Notes: generated by a model not told the origin, from the letters alone. A stretch of 64,000 nt of DNA from Virgibacillus necropolis (GCF_002224365.1 NZ_CP022437.1:1798001-1862000), one strand, 5' to 3'; shown: positions 27,551 through 37,675, counted from the first letter of the stretch. Numbers and translations are program-made.

Positions 27551-27587
27551 GGGGTTGCTGTTCATTTCGCGTGTTTGCTAATAGTAG

Positions 27588-28517
27588 CTACAAATATGCC
27601 TCAGCTTTTTTCGTATTAACAAAATGTGTTTTCGCGCACGTATTCAGTATTTCATACCCTTTTTCTCGAATGATTCTAGCGATTGCTTTATCAACGTGCT
27701 GTGCAGCACCTTTTGGCAATGTGATCCCAATTTCTTCTGAAAGCTTATCCATTTCCTTTAAAAAGCTAGTCCTCGCTATAATAGAAGCTGCAGCAACGGC
27801 TATGGAATGACTTTCCGCCTTTGTAATAAAATATGTATTCAGCGCACTTTTTTGTTGTTCACTTGCTATATATTTGTTATACAAACTTGGTTCGCAAAAT
27901 TGGTCGATCACGATGCCTTCATAAGAACCTTCAACATTTTTAACAACATTTCCAATAGCATGATGATGTGTCATAGCTTTCATCTTTCCCTGTGACCAGC
28001 CCCGAGCTTTTAAAGCATTATATTTCGGGTTTCGTAAAACAAGAAGGGAATAGGTAATATCTAATTTAAGTATTTCTTTAGATAAGCGTTTAATTGTTGT
28101 ATCTGTAAGATTTTTAGAGTCTTGCACACCTATTTCTTTTAACTTAGCTATTTGTTCTTTTTTAACAAAAACACTTGCAACAGTCATTGGTCCAAAATAA
28201 TCACCGGTACCAGCTTCATCAGAGCCAATATGTGCATCGTTAAAAAGGGTGCTTGGAGGCGCCAAACTATGTTTCGATTTAGAAATAGGTTTAACTTGTT
28301 TTTGTTCATCAACCAATTCATTTACCCACTTAATGGACTCAAACTCAGCTGATTTACCTTGGAACATTACTTTTCCGGAACGATATGCTGTTATAACAGC
28401 GTTTGAAGTTTTTGCTCGGAAGACGGCACCCTGTGGGGTATCGATAATAGATCCTTGATAATAATCCTTCATTTCTTTAATTTTTTCTTTGGAAAATACA
28501 TGTGCTTGTTGTGACAA
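27588..28517 (-). CDS. rnhC: Ribonuclease HIII
   Basis: Cleaves RNA in RNA-DNA hybrids. 309 residues from the TTG at 28517 behind GGAGTG (first residues MSQQAHVF); longer versions have no binding site. The N-terminal TBP-like substrate-binding domain (about 1-85) is followed by the RNase H fold with the acidic DEAGTGDYFGP motif (first two catalytic residues in DEA), VQDSKNLT, and the later conserved aspartates. Minus strand, convergent with pheT, as in B. subtilis. Confidence 0.95.
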   Translation of the reverse strand: MSQQAHVFSKEKIKEMKDYYQGSIIDTPQGAVFRAKTSNAVITAYRSGKVMFQGKSAEFESIKWVNELVDEQKQVKPISKSKHSLAPPSTLFNDAHIGSDEAGTGDYFGPMTVASVFVKKEQIAKLKEIGVQDSKNLTDTTIKRLSKEILKLDITYSLLVLRNPKYNALKARGWSQGKMKAMTHHHAIGNVVKNVEGSYEGIVIDQFCEPSLYNKYIASEQQKSALNTYFITKAESHSIAVAAASIIARTSFLKEMDKLSEEIGITLPKGAAQHVDKAIARIIREKGYEILNTCAKTHFVNTKKAEAYL

Positions 28518-28660
28518 AATGAACACTCCAATCAAATTCATATACAAACTATAGCAAATATGAAGAAATAAGGGAATGATGTACTTTGTCGAATGCTTTC
28601 CTAATTTGTAGTCTTCATGTTAAAATAAAGTGTACTATTTTAATTAGGGGGGCAATCCGA

Positions 28661-28921
28661 GTGACCCAGAATGACAAAACACGAACAACAGTTGAAATTC
28701 ATAATAATTCATACACCATAATGGGGCATGAAGATGCACAACATGTACGTTTAGTGGCAAATCTCGTAGATCAAAAAATGAACGAAATACATAAAGTGAA
28801 CTCCACTTTAGGAACGACTAGGTTGGCAGTACTGACTGCTGTTAATACAATGAATGATTATCTAAAGTTAAAAGAAGACTATGCAACATTACTAGGATCA
28901 ATGACAAAGAAAGAGGATTAA
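28661..28921 (+). CDS. zapA: Cell division protein ZapA
   Basis: 86 residues from the GTG at 28661 behind AGGGGGG. Binds and bundles FtsZ, stabilising the Z ring. Globular N-terminal part (TTVEIHNNSYTIMGHEDAQHVRLVANLVDQKM) and a C-terminal coiled-coil helix, as expected of ZapA. Followed 6 bases later by the cvpA-like gene. Confidence 0.93.
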   Translation: MTQNDKTRTTVEIHNNSYTIMGHEDAQHVRLVANLVDQKMNEIHKVNSTLGTTRLAVLTAVNTMNDYLKLKEDYATLLGSMTKKED

Positions 28922-28927
28922 GGACAT

Positions 28928-29482
28928 ATGGTTGATATTATCTTATTACTTTTATTAATTTTTGGCTTTTTTATAGGGTTGAAGCGTGGCTTTATTTTAC
29001 AATTATTTCATTTAATTGGATTCATCGTCGCATTTATTGTCGCAGCTTTGTATTATGATCAATTGTCTTCAAGATTAGCATTGTGGATACCATATCCAGA
29101 ACTGCCCGACGAAAGCGCATGGGCGGCATTTTTGGAAAACCTACCACTAGAAATAGCATTCTATAATGCAATTGCATTTGCAATTATATTTTTTGCTGTA
29201 AAAATTGTACTACAAATTATTGCGTCTATGCTTGATTTTGTTGCAGAGTTACCTGTGCTACATTCCGTAAATAAGCTTCTTGGAGGAGTTTTAGGCTTCA
29301 TTGAAATTTATTTACTACTATTTATTATCTTGTATATTCTTGCATTAACTCCACTATCAAGTATTCAAACATGGGTGAATGGCTCCGGTATTGCAATGTT
29401 TATCGTAGAGCACACACCATTGTTTTCTGAGAAATTAAAGGATTTATGGTTTTCGCATATTGAAGGTTTAATCCATTCATAA
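28928..29482 (+). CDS. CvpA family membrane protein (YshB-like)
   Basis: 184 residues, about four membrane spans, with the family start (VDIILLLLLIFGFFIGLKRGFILQLFHLIGFIVAF split here as LLLLIFGFFIGLKRGF). Homologous to colicin V production protein CvpA, whose role is in envelope integrity or cell division. Tightly coupled to zapA. Confidence 0.9.
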   Translation: MVDIILLLLLIFGFFIGLKRGFILQLFHLIGFIVAFIVAALYYDQLSSRLALWIPYPELPDESAWAAFLENLPLEIAFYNAIAFAIIFFAVKIVLQIIASMLDFVAELPVLHSVNKLLGGVLGFIEIYLLLFIILYILALTPLSSIQTWVNGSGIAMFIVEHTPLFSEKLKDLWFSHIEGLIHS

Positions 29483-29484
29483 TT

Positions 29485-29576
29485 AGAAAACTTGGCTTAT
29501 CGCCAAGCCTTAATGGCGAAAGCCTTAGTTGCACTTATGCAGTAGAAAGGATTTATACTTTCTTAACTGCTAAAAA
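29485..29576. repeat. Family C hairpin repeat, copy 2
   Basis: Starts AGAAAACTTGGCTTATCGCC and runs through a second stem (GCAGTA/TAACTGC-like). First 53 bases nearly identical to the reverse complement of 13140-13192. Lies just after the cvpA stop. Confidence 0.75.
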
Positions 29577-29589
29577 ACCATTAAGGCAG

Positions 29590-29637
29590 CTGATTCTAAA
29601 TAGGTGGAATTACCTAATTAGAATCAGCTCTTTTTTT
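29590..29637 (+). terminator. Terminator of zapA-cvpA
   Basis: AGCTGATTCTAA with TTAGAATCAGCT, followed by seven T. Confidence 0.9.
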
Positions 29638-29674
29638 AAGATCTAGCAACACTTTATAGAAGAGGTGACGAAGT

Positions 29675-31393
29675 TTGAGTGTGAATAAAAAAGATGTATT
29701 AAAATTGTTGGAAAAGATTGCGGTTTATTTAGAGTTGAAAGGAGAAAATTCTTTTAAAGTATCTGCCTACCGTAAAGCAGCACAGGCTCTTGAACGGGAT
29801 GACAGATCGTTATCAGAAATTGATGATTTTATTAAAATCAAAGGAATTGGAAAAGGTACAAGTGCGGTCATAGTAGAATACATAGAAGACGGAAAATCAG
29901 ATACATTAGCACAGCTTGAAAGCGAAGTGCCGCGAGGATTAATTCCATTACTGAATTTACCAGGTCTTGGCGGGAAGAAGCTCGCGAAGTTATATCAAGA
30001 GCTTGGAGTTACTGATGCGAATACATTACAAAAAGAATGCCAATCAGGTGAAGTGGAAAAGCTACCAGGGTTTGGAAAAAAGACAGCAGAGAAAATTTTG
30101 CAGGCACTGGAAGATGCAAACAGCCGTCCGGACCGTTTGCCAATAGCAATGATGCTACCAATTGCAGAAAAAATTGAATCATATCTGACTACAATTAAAG
30201 AAATTGTTACATTTTCCCGAGCAGGAAGTTTAAGACGCATGCGTGAAACCGTGAAGGATATTGATTTTATCATTGCATCAACGCAACCTTTTGAAGTCCG
30301 TGATGCTTTATTAGCCATGGATAATATAAAAGAAGTAATTGCAAAGGGTGAGACAAAAGTATCTGTTACCCTAGATGATTTTTATGCAATTAATGTTGAT
30401 TTTCGAATCGTTGAACCAAAAGAATTCGCTACTACATTACACCACTTCACAGGTTCAAAAGAACATAATGTTGCAATGCGTCAGCTAGCAAAAAAACGTT
30501 TCGAAAAAATAAATGAGTATGGTATCACACATAGTGAAAGTGATGAAATCATTACGTTTGAAACTGAAACACAATTTTTCAATCATTTTGACTTGCCATA
30601 CATGCCACCTGAAATCAGAGAAAATCAAGGTGAAATAGAATTATTTACAGACAAAACTATCTTACTTGAACCGACTGATATTCGAGGTGATCTCCATATG
30701 CATACGACTTGGAGTGATGGAGCGCAGTCACTAGAAGAAATGGTTAATCAAGCAAGAAAAATGGGTTATGAATATATTGCAATCACGGATCACTCAAAGT
30801 TTTTAGTTATTGCTAATGGTTTAAATGAAACCAAACTACGTAAACAACGTATAGAAATAGAAAGAATTAACAACAAATATGATGATATTCATGTTTTTGC
30901 AGGCGTAGAAATGGATATTTTACCAGATGGATCCCTCGATTTTGATAATGAATTTTTACAGGAGATGGATTTTGTGATTGGAGCCATACACTCAAGCTTT
31001 AACCAATCACAAGAAAAAATTATGTACCGATTGGAAAGTGCGATGAAAAATCCATATGTAACGTTTATTGCTCATCCATCAGGGAGACTAATCGGAAGAC
31101 GTTCAGGCTACAATGTTGATATGGAAAAACTTATTGAACTGGCTAAAGAAACAAATACAGTACTAGAAATTAATGCTAACCCGAATCGCTTAGACCTATC
31201 AGCAGAATGGGCAAGGAAAGCACAGGATAATGGTGTGAATATTGTTATCAATACGGACGCACATAGTTATCAAATGCTAGATCATATGAAGCATGGGGTA
31301 GGAATTGCTCGAAAAGGTTGGATCGAGAAGGATAATGTTATCAATACATGGTCAAAAGAAAAATTAACAAAATTGATGAATCATAAAAGGTAG
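29675..31393 (+). CDS. polX: DNA polymerase/3'-5' exonuclease PolX
   Basis: Family X repair polymerase of 572 residues with TTG start at 29675 behind GAGGTG. N-terminal helix-hairpin-helix lyase region (IKGIGKGT, LPGLGGKK, LPGFGKKT), nucleotidyltransferase palm (GSLRRMRETVKDIDFI with two metal aspartates), and a C-terminal PHP phosphoesterase domain (DLHMHTTWSDG, TDHSK, AHPSGR, NTDAH) that provides the 3'-5' exonuclease. All PHP metal ligands appear present. Followed by mutS2. Confidence 0.95.
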   Translation: MSVNKKDVLKLLEKIAVYLELKGENSFKVSAYRKAAQALERDDRSLSEIDDFIKIKGIGKGTSAVIVEYIEDGKSDTLAQLESEVPRGLIPLLNLPGLGGKKLAKLYQELGVTDANTLQKECQSGEVEKLPGFGKKTAEKILQALEDANSRPDRLPIAMMLPIAEKIESYLTTIKEIVTFSRAGSLRRMRETVKDIDFIIASTQPFEVRDALLAMDNIKEVIAKGETKVSVTLDDFYAINVDFRIVEPKEFATTLHHFTGSKEHNVAMRQLAKKRFEKINEYGITHSESDEIITFETETQFFNHFDLPYMPPEIRENQGEIELFTDKTILLEPTDIRGDLHMHTTWSDGAQSLEEMVNQARKMGYEYIAITDHSKFLVIANGLNETKLRKQRIEIERINNKYDDIHVFAGVEMDILPDGSLDFDNEFLQEMDFVIGAIHSSFNQSQEKIMYRLESAMKNPYVTFIAHPSGRLIGRRSGYNVDMEKLIELAKETNTVLEINANPNRLDLSAEWARKAQDNGVNIVINTDAHSYQMLDHMKHGVGIARKGWIEKDNVINTWSKEKLTKLMNHKR

Positions 31394-31417
31394 TTTTCGT
31401 GTAAAGGAGTAAGAATA

Positions 31418-33760
31418 ATGAATGAACGTATTTTACGCGTATTAGAATTTAATAAGATTATTGACCAACTTAGCTCTCAAGCAGCATCAAGTCTTGGTAA
31501 AAGTCAGGCACTAAAACTTAAGCCGCTTACGAACCTTAATGATGTCTTAGAGATGCAGAAAGAAACTGATGAAGCGGGTCAAATTTTACGATTAAACCTT
31601 GCAATTCCACTAGGTGGTATTTTTGACATACGAGCGAGTATAAAGCGAAGTGTTATTGGCGGCGTGTTAAGTACAGAAGAATGTTTGGACATTGCCAACA
31701 CCATCTATGGCGGACGGCAGGTTAAAAATTTCATTCAAAAGTTAGAAGAAGATTTACCGATATTAAAAAATCTAACAGAGCGTATTGAACCACTTAGAGA
31801 ATTAGAACAACATATAAAAAGCAGTATAGATGATCATGGACATGTGATGGACAGTGCATCGATGAAATTAAGAAGTATTCGATCCTCGATTCGAACATCT
31901 GAAAGCAGGGTCCGTGAAAAATTAGACGGTTATACAAAATCAAAAAGCGCAATGCTTTCTGACCCAATCGTAACGATTCGAAATGATCGTTTTGTATTAC
32001 CTGTTAAACAAGAATACCGTGGATCCATTGGTGGTATCGTTCATGATCAATCTGCATCTGGAGCTACGTTATTTATGGAACCGAAGACTGTAGTTGATTT
32101 AAATAATCAACTACAAGAAGCGTTCATCAAAGAGAAACATGAAGTGGATCGAATACTACGAGAACTAACAGAACATGTCGCATCAGAAGAAATCTTTTTA
32201 ACTGAAAATGTTGAGGTCTTAGGCAAAATCGATTTCATGTTTGCTAGAGCTAAGTTAGGACAAACAATGAAAGCCTCCATGCCAAAGATGAATGATCAGG
32301 GTATCATTAAATTGCAACAGGCTAGACATCCACTAATACCGATAGAAGAAGTGGTAGCAAATGACATCGAAATTGGAGAAGAATTTACTTCTATTGTTAT
32401 TACCGGGCCTAATACTGGTGGAAAAACTGTTACGTTAAAGATGGTTGGATTATGTACCTTAATGGCACAATCAGGACTGCAGGTTCCTGCTCTTGATGGG
32501 TGCGAAATGGCAGTTTTTGAAAATGTATTTGCCGATATAGGTGATGAACAGTCCATTGAACAAAATCTGAGTACATTTTCCTCTCACATGACAAACATTG
32601 TTGACATAATGAAAAACGTTGATTATAAAGCATTGGTTTTATTTGATGAGTTAGGTGCTGGTACTGACCCACAAGAGGGTGCTGCACTTGCAATGTCACT
32701 TTTAGATGAAGTTATTGAACGAGGCGCACGTGTTATTGCAACAACACACTATCCTGAGCTTAAGGCGTATGGATATAATCGAGAAAATGTGGTGAATGCT
32801 TCTGTTGAATTTGATGTAGAATCATTGAAACCAACTTATCGCTTATTGTTAGGTGTACCAGGGCGAAGTAATGCTTTTGAAATTTCTAAGCGTTTAGGGC
32901 TAAACGAATCGATTATCAGAAATGCCAAAAGTCATATTGGCGTAGATTCAAAAAGTGTGGAAAATATGATTGCGTCTCTTGAAAAATCAAAGCGTGATTC
33001 CGAAAAGGATTACGAATCTGCGCATCAACTAATGCTCGAAACAGAAGAGCTGAAAAAAGACTTAGAAAAACAATGGCAAGACTTTGAAACAAAGCGACAA
33101 ACGTTATATAAAAAAGCAGAAGAAAAGGCGAACAAGGCATTACAAAATGCACGAGAAGAAGCAGAACTCATTATCGATGAGATTCGAAAGATGAAAACAA
33201 ATGCAAATTTGAAAGAACATGAATGGATTGAAGCGAGAAAAATGCTAGAGGATGCCAAGCCAAATTTATCTAGTAAACAAGATGAAAAAAGAAGTTCACC
33301 AAAGGATAACAAAAAGGATTTGCATGTCGGCGATACAATTAAGCTACTAACGATAAACCAACAAGGTAGTGTATTAGAAAAAATAAGTGATAATGAATAT
33401 CTAATACAGGTAGGGATAATGAAAGTAAAAGTAAAAGATAAGGACCTACAATTCATCAGTGAAAAAAAAGAGTTTAATGAAAAACCATTAGCTACTGTAA
33501 AAGGTTCCAGTTATCATGTACGACCTGAATTGGATCTGCGCGGGGAACGGTATGAAGATGCTCTACTGCGGGTGGAAAAGTATATTGATGACGTTATATT
33601 AGCTGGTTACCAGAAAGTGTCTATTATTCATGGGAAAGGAACGGGCGCTCTTCGAAAAGGTGTTCAGGACCTAGCAAAAAAACACTCGAAGATTTCTACT
33701 ATTCGCCCTGGTGTCAGTGGTGAAGGTGGAAGTGGAGTATCCATTATAGAACTCAAGTAG
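31418..33760 (+). CDS. mutS2: Endonuclease MutS2
   Basis: 780 residues. MutS-like core without the mismatch-recognition domain: Walker [10 protein letters not shown], Walker [14 protein letters not shown], and STFSSHM. A charged coiled coil (about 520-640) follows, then a C-terminal Smr nuclease domain ([11 protein letters not shown] and [12 protein letters not shown]). Suppresses recombination or acts in collided-ribosome rescue; both roles have been proposed for the family. AAAGGAG precedes the ATG. Confidence 0.96.
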   Translation: MNERILRVLEFNKIIDQLSSQAASSLGKSQALKLKPLTNLNDVLEMQKETDEAGQILRLNLAIPLGGIFDIRASIKRSVIGGVLSTEECLDIANTIYGGRQVKNFIQKLEEDLPILKNLTERIEPLRELEQHIKSSIDDHGHVMDSASMKLRSIRSSIRTSESRVREKLDGYTKSKSAMLSDPIVTIRNDRFVLPVKQEYRGSIGGIVHDQSASGATLFMEPKTVVDLNNQLQEAFIKEKHEVDRILRELTEHVASEEIFLTENVEVLGKIDFMFARAKLGQTMKASMPKMNDQGIIKLQQARHPLIPIEEVVANDIEIGEEFTSIVITGPNTGGKTVTLKMVGLCTLMAQSGLQVPALDGCEMAVFENVFADIGDEQSIEQNLSTFSSHMTNIVDIMKNVDYKALVLFDELGAGTDPQEGAALAMSLLDEVIERGARVIATTHYPELKAYGYNRENVVNASVEFDVESLKPTYRLLLGVPGRSNAFEISKRLGLNESIIRNAKSHIGVDSKSVENMIASLEKSKRDSEKDYESAHQLMLETEELKKDLEKQWQDFETKRQTLYKKAEEKANKALQNAREEAELIIDEIRKMKTNANLKEHEWIEARKMLEDAKPNLSSKQDEKRSSPKDNKKDLHVGDTIKLLTINQQGSVLEKISDNEYLIQVGIMKVKVKDKDLQFISEKKEFNEKPLATVKGSSYHVRPELDLRGERYEDALLRVEKYIDDVILAGYQKVSIIHGKGTGALRKGVQDLAKKHSKISTIRPGVSGEGGSGVSIIELK

Positions 33761-33782
33761 AATGGATCTAGGAGATGGTTTA

Positions 33783-34190
33783 ATGGATGGCTTTTGGGAA
33801 ATTACGTATGTTGAAATAGCTGCAAGGTACAGTGTCGTCATCTTGTGTACAGTACTTTTTCTTGCTGTATTTGAACTAGTTACCTCTTATAAGAATTGGG
33901 AAGAGATTAAAAAAGGCAATTTTGCAGTTGCTATGGCGACAGGTGGTAAACTGTTTGGAATCGCAACGATTTTTCGTTATTCGATTGAACACAATGATAC
34001 AATCATTCAAAGTGTTGGGTGGGGTATATTTGGATTTATTTTATTGTTACTAAGTTATTTCATCTTTGAATTTTTAACGCCAAAAATAAAAATAGACGAA
34101 GAAATTGGAAAGGATAATCGTGCTGTTGGATTTATTTCGATGTTAATTTCGGTGGGGATGGCTTTTGTCATTGGAGCTAGTATTGGTTAG
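33783..34190 (+). CDS. DUF350 membrane protein (YshE-like)
   Basis: 135 residues from the ATG at 33783, correctly spaced behind AGGAG; the ATG at 33762 overlaps the region just before that site. Four hydrophobic segments with the DUF350 pattern (conserved E in the first, ATIFRYSIEHNDT between). Function of the family is unknown, though it is often linked to stress. Follows mutS2 by 22 bases, as in B. subtilis. Confidence 0.85.
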   Translation: MDGFWEITYVEIAARYSVVILCTVLFLAVFELVTSYKNWEEIKKGNFAVAMATGGKLFGIATIFRYSIEHNDTIIQSVGWGIFGFILLLLSYFIFEFLTPKIKIDEEIGKDNRAVGFISMLISVGMAFVIGASIG

Positions 34191-34204
34191 GAGCGAATAA
34201 AGAA

Positions 34205-34282
34205 ATGGAAACATTAGCTAAAGTATTGATTGTAGTGGCAATTGTATTTGCTATTGTGGGAGTCGTATATTTGATTAGATAA
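34205..34282 (+). CDS. Predicted 25-residue single-span membrane peptide
   Basis: ATG at 34205 behind TAGGAG, stop at 34280-34282. The peptide is METLAKVLIV and 15 further residues, a single hydrophobic helix ending YLIR. It starts 14 bases after the DUF350 stop and is followed by a terminator, so it is the last gene of the mutS2-DUF350 transcript. No known family comes to mind. The binding site, the spacing, the hydrophobic run and the terminator together support it. Confidence 0.6.
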   Translation: METLAKVLIVVAIVFAIVGVVYLIR

Positions 34283-34285
34283 AAG

Positions 34286-34325
34286 ATGGTTATCACCTTA
34301 TAAATGGTGGTAACTAATTTTTTTT
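34286..34325 (+). terminator. Terminator of the mutS2 transcript
   Basis: GGTTATCACC with GGTGGTAAC, then a long T run. Confidence 0.85.
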
Positions 34326-34344
34326 GTGAATTTACCAAATAAAG

Positions 34345-34374
34345 TTTCAAAAAATACAAATTAATCGGTATAAT
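34345..34374 (+). promoter_or_regulatory. Promoter of the acyl-CoA ligase gene
   Basis: TTTCAA (34345-34350), 18-base spacer, TATAAT (34369-34374). No FadR-type palindrome is seen here. Confidence 0.6.
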
Positions 34375-34406
34375 GAAAGTATATATATAAAGAAGGAGGA
34401 GAGAAA

Positions 34407-36100
34407 ATGGATGAACGAATCTGGCATGCCCATTATCCGAATGAAATACCCACAAGTATTACGTATGATACAAAGCCATTACACCAGTTTTTAGTCGAGA
34501 ATGCAGAGCTTTATAATGAAAAGAAAGCGCTTCACTTTATGGGGAAAGAAATGTCTTATATGGAATTATTCAAAGAAGCAAAGAAATTAGCGTGTTATTT
34601 TCAGTCGTTAGGTTTAGAAAAAGGCGATAGAGTAGCTATTATGTTACCAAACTGTCCCCAATCAGTAATTGCTTATTATGCAACACTATTAGCTGGTGGA
34701 ACTGTTGTACAAACAAATCCTTTATATATGGAAAGGGAGTTGAAATATCAGCTAAATGATTCAGGAGCTTCAATTATAGTTTGTTTGGATATTTTATTGC
34801 CACGTGTTACCAATGTTAAAAGCGACACAGCTTTGAAACATACAGTAGTCGCTGAAATTAAAGATTATTTACCCTTCCCTAAAAATCTAATTTATCCATT
34901 TATCCAAAAAAAGCAATATAATATGGTTGTCAAGGTTGAACAAACAGAAGATACACATGTATGGAATATGATTCAGGAGCTTGCATCAACTAACTATCAT
35001 CCTGTCGAAGTAGACGCTAAGGAAGATTTGGCACTTTTACAATATACTGGTGGAACAACAGGTAATCCAAAAGGTGTAATGCTTACGCACTATAACCTTG
35101 TTTCAAATGTTCAAATGAGCAATGCTTGGCTGTATAAAACAAGAGAAGGCGGAGAAACGATTTTAGGTGTCCTACCATTTTTTCATGTTTATGGCATGAC
35201 AACCGTGATGAATATGTCAATCATGCTTGGTTCCAAAATGGTGTTACTTCCGAAGTTTGATGTAGAAGATGTCTTAAAAACAATTCAAAAACAAAAACCA
35301 ACACTATTTCCAGGTGCCCCAACGATTTATGTAGCTTTACTTAATCATCCCGATCTAAAAAAGTATGACTTATCATCGATTGAAGCTTGTCTTAGTGGTT
35401 CTGCTCCATTACCTATTGAGGTTCAAGAGCAATTTGAACGGATAACTGGAGGCAAATTAGTAGAAGGATACGGCCTAACGGAAACATCACCTGTAACACA
35501 TTCGAACTTCGTTTGGACGAAGCGGGTAAATGGTAGCGTAGGGGTGCCATGGCCAGATACAGACTCCAAAATTTTTCAATCAGGTACAATGGAGGAAGCT
35601 CCTATAGGGGAAATTGGAGAAATTGTAGTCAAGGGTCCACAAATCATGAAAGGGTATTGGAATAATCAAGAAGAGACCGATAATGTACTAAAAGATGGTT
35701 GGTTATTTACTGGGGATTTGGGTATATGGATGAAGATGGTTATTTTTATATAGTAGATCGAAAGAAAGATATGATTATTGCTGGTGGTTATAACATTTAT
35801 CCGAGAGAGATAGAAGAAGTACTTTATGAACATGAAGCCATACAAGAAGCTGTTGTGGCAGGTGTTCCAGATGCATATCGTGGGGAGACGGTAAAAGCAT
35901 ATGTGGTCCTTAAATCCGGGTATGAGCTAGAGAAAGAAGATTTAAACGCTTATTGCAGAGAAAACTTAGCCGCGTATAAAGTCCCTCGTATCTATGAATT
36001 TCGTAATGAGCTCCCTAAAACTGCAGTGGGAAAGATATTACGCCGTTCATTAGTAGACGAAGAAAAAGAAAAAGTGAAAGCGGAAAGTAAAACTATTTGA
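34407..36100 (+). pseudogene. lcfA: Long-chain fatty acid-CoA ligase with a one-base frameshift
   Basis: AMP-forming acyl-CoA ligase that activates fatty acids for beta-oxidation. The first 439 codons (34407 to about 35723) hold the P-loop YTGGTTGNPKGVM, the GYGLTETSP motif and the hinge TGD. The reading frame then shifts: GGT ATATGG should be GGT TAT ATG GAT, so one T is missing near 35723. The rest ([21 protein letters not shown] and the C-terminal lysine segment [11 protein letters not shown]) continues in the next frame to 36100. Without the shift the protein would have about 563 residues, normal length. Either a recent disabling mutation or a sequence error. Confidence 0.9.
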
Positions 36101-36147
36101 GCATAGCGCTCTTTTTTTGTACAATAAGTGTACAAGCTATCTATTGA

Positions 36148-36177
36148 TTGACATAAATTAATTGTCTCGGGTACAAT
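36148..36177 (+). promoter_or_regulatory. Sigma-A promoter of fadR-fadB-etfBA
   Basis: TTGACA (36148-36153), 18-base spacer, TACAAT (36172-36177). Confidence 0.75.
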
Positions 36178-36182
36178 GAATA

Positions 36183-36200
36183 TGAATGATTGTTCATTCA
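36183..36200. promoter_or_regulatory. FadR operator
   Basis: The 18-base palindrome TGAATGATTGTTCATTCA matches the B. subtilis FadR box TGAATGAMTANTCATTCA almost exactly. It lies 6 bases after the -10 box, where a bound repressor would block the start. FadR would thus repress its own operon until long-chain acyl-CoA binds it. Confidence 0.85.
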
Positions 36201-36240
36201 GTTTTGTGGCTGTTTTATATGCTAAGGGGACTTGATGTAA

Positions 36241-36831
36241 ATGAAAAAAAATAAACCAAAATACAATCAGATCATTGAAGCTGCTGTAGTAGTAATTGCA
36301 GAAAATGGTTATCATGCCTCACAAGTTTCTAGAATTGCTAAGAAAGCTGGAGTAGCTGATGGAACCATCTACCTTTATTTTAAAAATAAAGAAGATATAT
36401 TAGTCTCATTGTTTGAAGTAAAGATGGGGCAGCTTATTGAACAGATTGCTCAAAGTATCAACAAAAAGCAAAATGTAAGTGATAAGCTTCTGACGTTAAT
36501 CACAATGCATTTCCGACAGCTGGCAGACGATCATCACTTAGCTATTGTTACACAACTGGAACTCAGACAATCTAATCCAGAATTACGCATGAAAATTAAT
36601 AAAGTATTAAAGCCTTACCTAGCTGAAATTGATCACATCATTCAAGAAGGTATAGATAAAAAAGACTTTCGTGGTGATTTAAATGTACCATTGGTAAGAC
36701 AAATGATATTTGGTACTTTAGATGAAGTGGTGACAAATTGGGTAATGAATGAACAAAGGTATGATTTGCTTGCACAAGCATCAGCTATACACGTACTACT
36801 CATTAATGGACTTTCTAAAAACAACCAATAA
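36241..36831 (+). CDS. fadR: TetR-family fatty-acid repressor FadR
   Basis: 196 residues with the N-terminal TetR helix-turn-helix (IAENGYHASQVSRIAKKAGVADGTIYLYFKNKEDIL), and a helical ligand-binding C-terminal domain. Homologous to B. subtilis FadR (YsiA), the acyl-CoA-responsive repressor of beta-oxidation, and it sits with the same partners. It overlooks its own operator upstream. Confidence 0.93.
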   Translation: MKKNKPKYNQIIEAAVVVIAENGYHASQVSRIAKKAGVADGTIYLYFKNKEDILVSLFEVKMGQLIEQIAQSINKKQNVSDKLLTLITMHFRQLADDHHLAIVTQLELRQSNPELRMKINKVLKPYLAEIDHIIQEGIDKKDFRGDLNVPLVRQMIFGTLDEVVTNWVMNEQRYDLLAQASAIHVLLINGLSKNNQ

Positions 36832-36845
36832 AGGAGGACCTCAAT

Positions 36846-37619
36846 TTGGGAACGCTGTCATATGAAAAAAATAATCATGTTGCACTATTAACTATTCAGA
36901 AGCCACCAGCAAATGCATTGTCAAGCGCATTAATCAAAGATATCGATCAAAAGTTAGATGAAATTGAAAATGATGCCGGTATTAAGGCGATTCTATTAAG
37001 GGGTGAAGGTAAATTTTTCTCTGCTGGCGCTGATATTAAAGAATTCACATCACTTCAATACGCTTCAGATTACCAATCATTATCCGAAAATGGACAAAGC
37101 GTATTTGATCGCATTGAACACTTTTCTATACCCGTAATTGCAGCGATTCATGGTGCTGCTTTAGGAGGCGGATTAGAACTTGCGATGTCTTGCCATATCC
37201 GTTTTGTAACAGAAAGTGCTAAACTTGGTTTACCAGAATTAACACTTGGAATCATTCCGGGGTTTGCTGGAACGCAGCGTCTGCCGCAATATGTTGGTAC
37301 TGCTAAAGCATTTGAAATGACGTTAAGTGGTACACCTATTTCAGGCAGTGAGGCATATAGTTATGGTTTAGCCAATCAGGTTGTTTCCGATGACGAGATT
37401 TTCGATGAAGCTTTTAAACTTGCTGAGAAAATTGCTTCGAAAAGTAAACAAACAATAAATCATATTATGCGCTTGATTCCTTATACAAAATCAGATAAGT
37501 TTAATAATGGGGCACAGGAAGAAGCAAAAGCATTTGGTGAAATTTTCGGGTCTGATGATGCAAAAGAGGGTATTCAGGCATTTCTTGAAAAGCGAAAACC
37601 AAACTTCCAAGATAGATAG
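36846..37619 (+). CDS. fadB: Enoyl-CoA hydratase
   Basis: Hydrates trans-2-enoyl-CoA in beta-oxidation. 257 residues, TTG start at 36846 behind AAAGGAGGACC. Crotonase fold with the oxyanion-hole segments FFSAGADIKEF and HGAALGGGLELAM and the active-site glutamate region LPELTLGIIPGFAGTQRL. Matches FadB (YsiB) of B. subtilis in motif order and context. Confidence 0.93.
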   Translation: MGTLSYEKNNHVALLTIQKPPANALSSALIKDIDQKLDEIENDAGIKAILLRGEGKFFSAGADIKEFTSLQYASDYQSLSENGQSVFDRIEHFSIPVIAAIHGAALGGGLELAMSCHIRFVTESAKLGLPELTLGIIPGFAGTQRLPQYVGTAKAFEMTLSGTPISGSEAYSYGLANQVVSDDEIFDEAFKLAEKIASKSKQTINHIMRLIPYTKSDKFNNGAQEEAKAFGEIFGSDDAKEGIQAFLEKRKPNFQDR

Positions 37620-37675
37620 AAAAGCGAAGGCGACTGGTCAGAAGCAGACTCGCTAGCCCGCGATGCTAGATAAAT
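37619..37675. repeat. Short family A repeat between fadB and etfB
   Basis: Starts GAAAAGCGAAGGCGACTGG right after the fadB stop and ends ATGCTAGATAA. A compact, partly decayed copy within an operon. Confidence 0.65.

Noticed and set aside
33025-33456. 143-codon minus-strand open frame inside mutS2
   Set aside because: Antisense shadow of a coiled-coil coding region; Ser/Phe-rich product with no binding site.
36241-36831. Drug-resistance type TetR
   Set aside because: The FadR operator and the beta-oxidation neighbours identify it as FadR.
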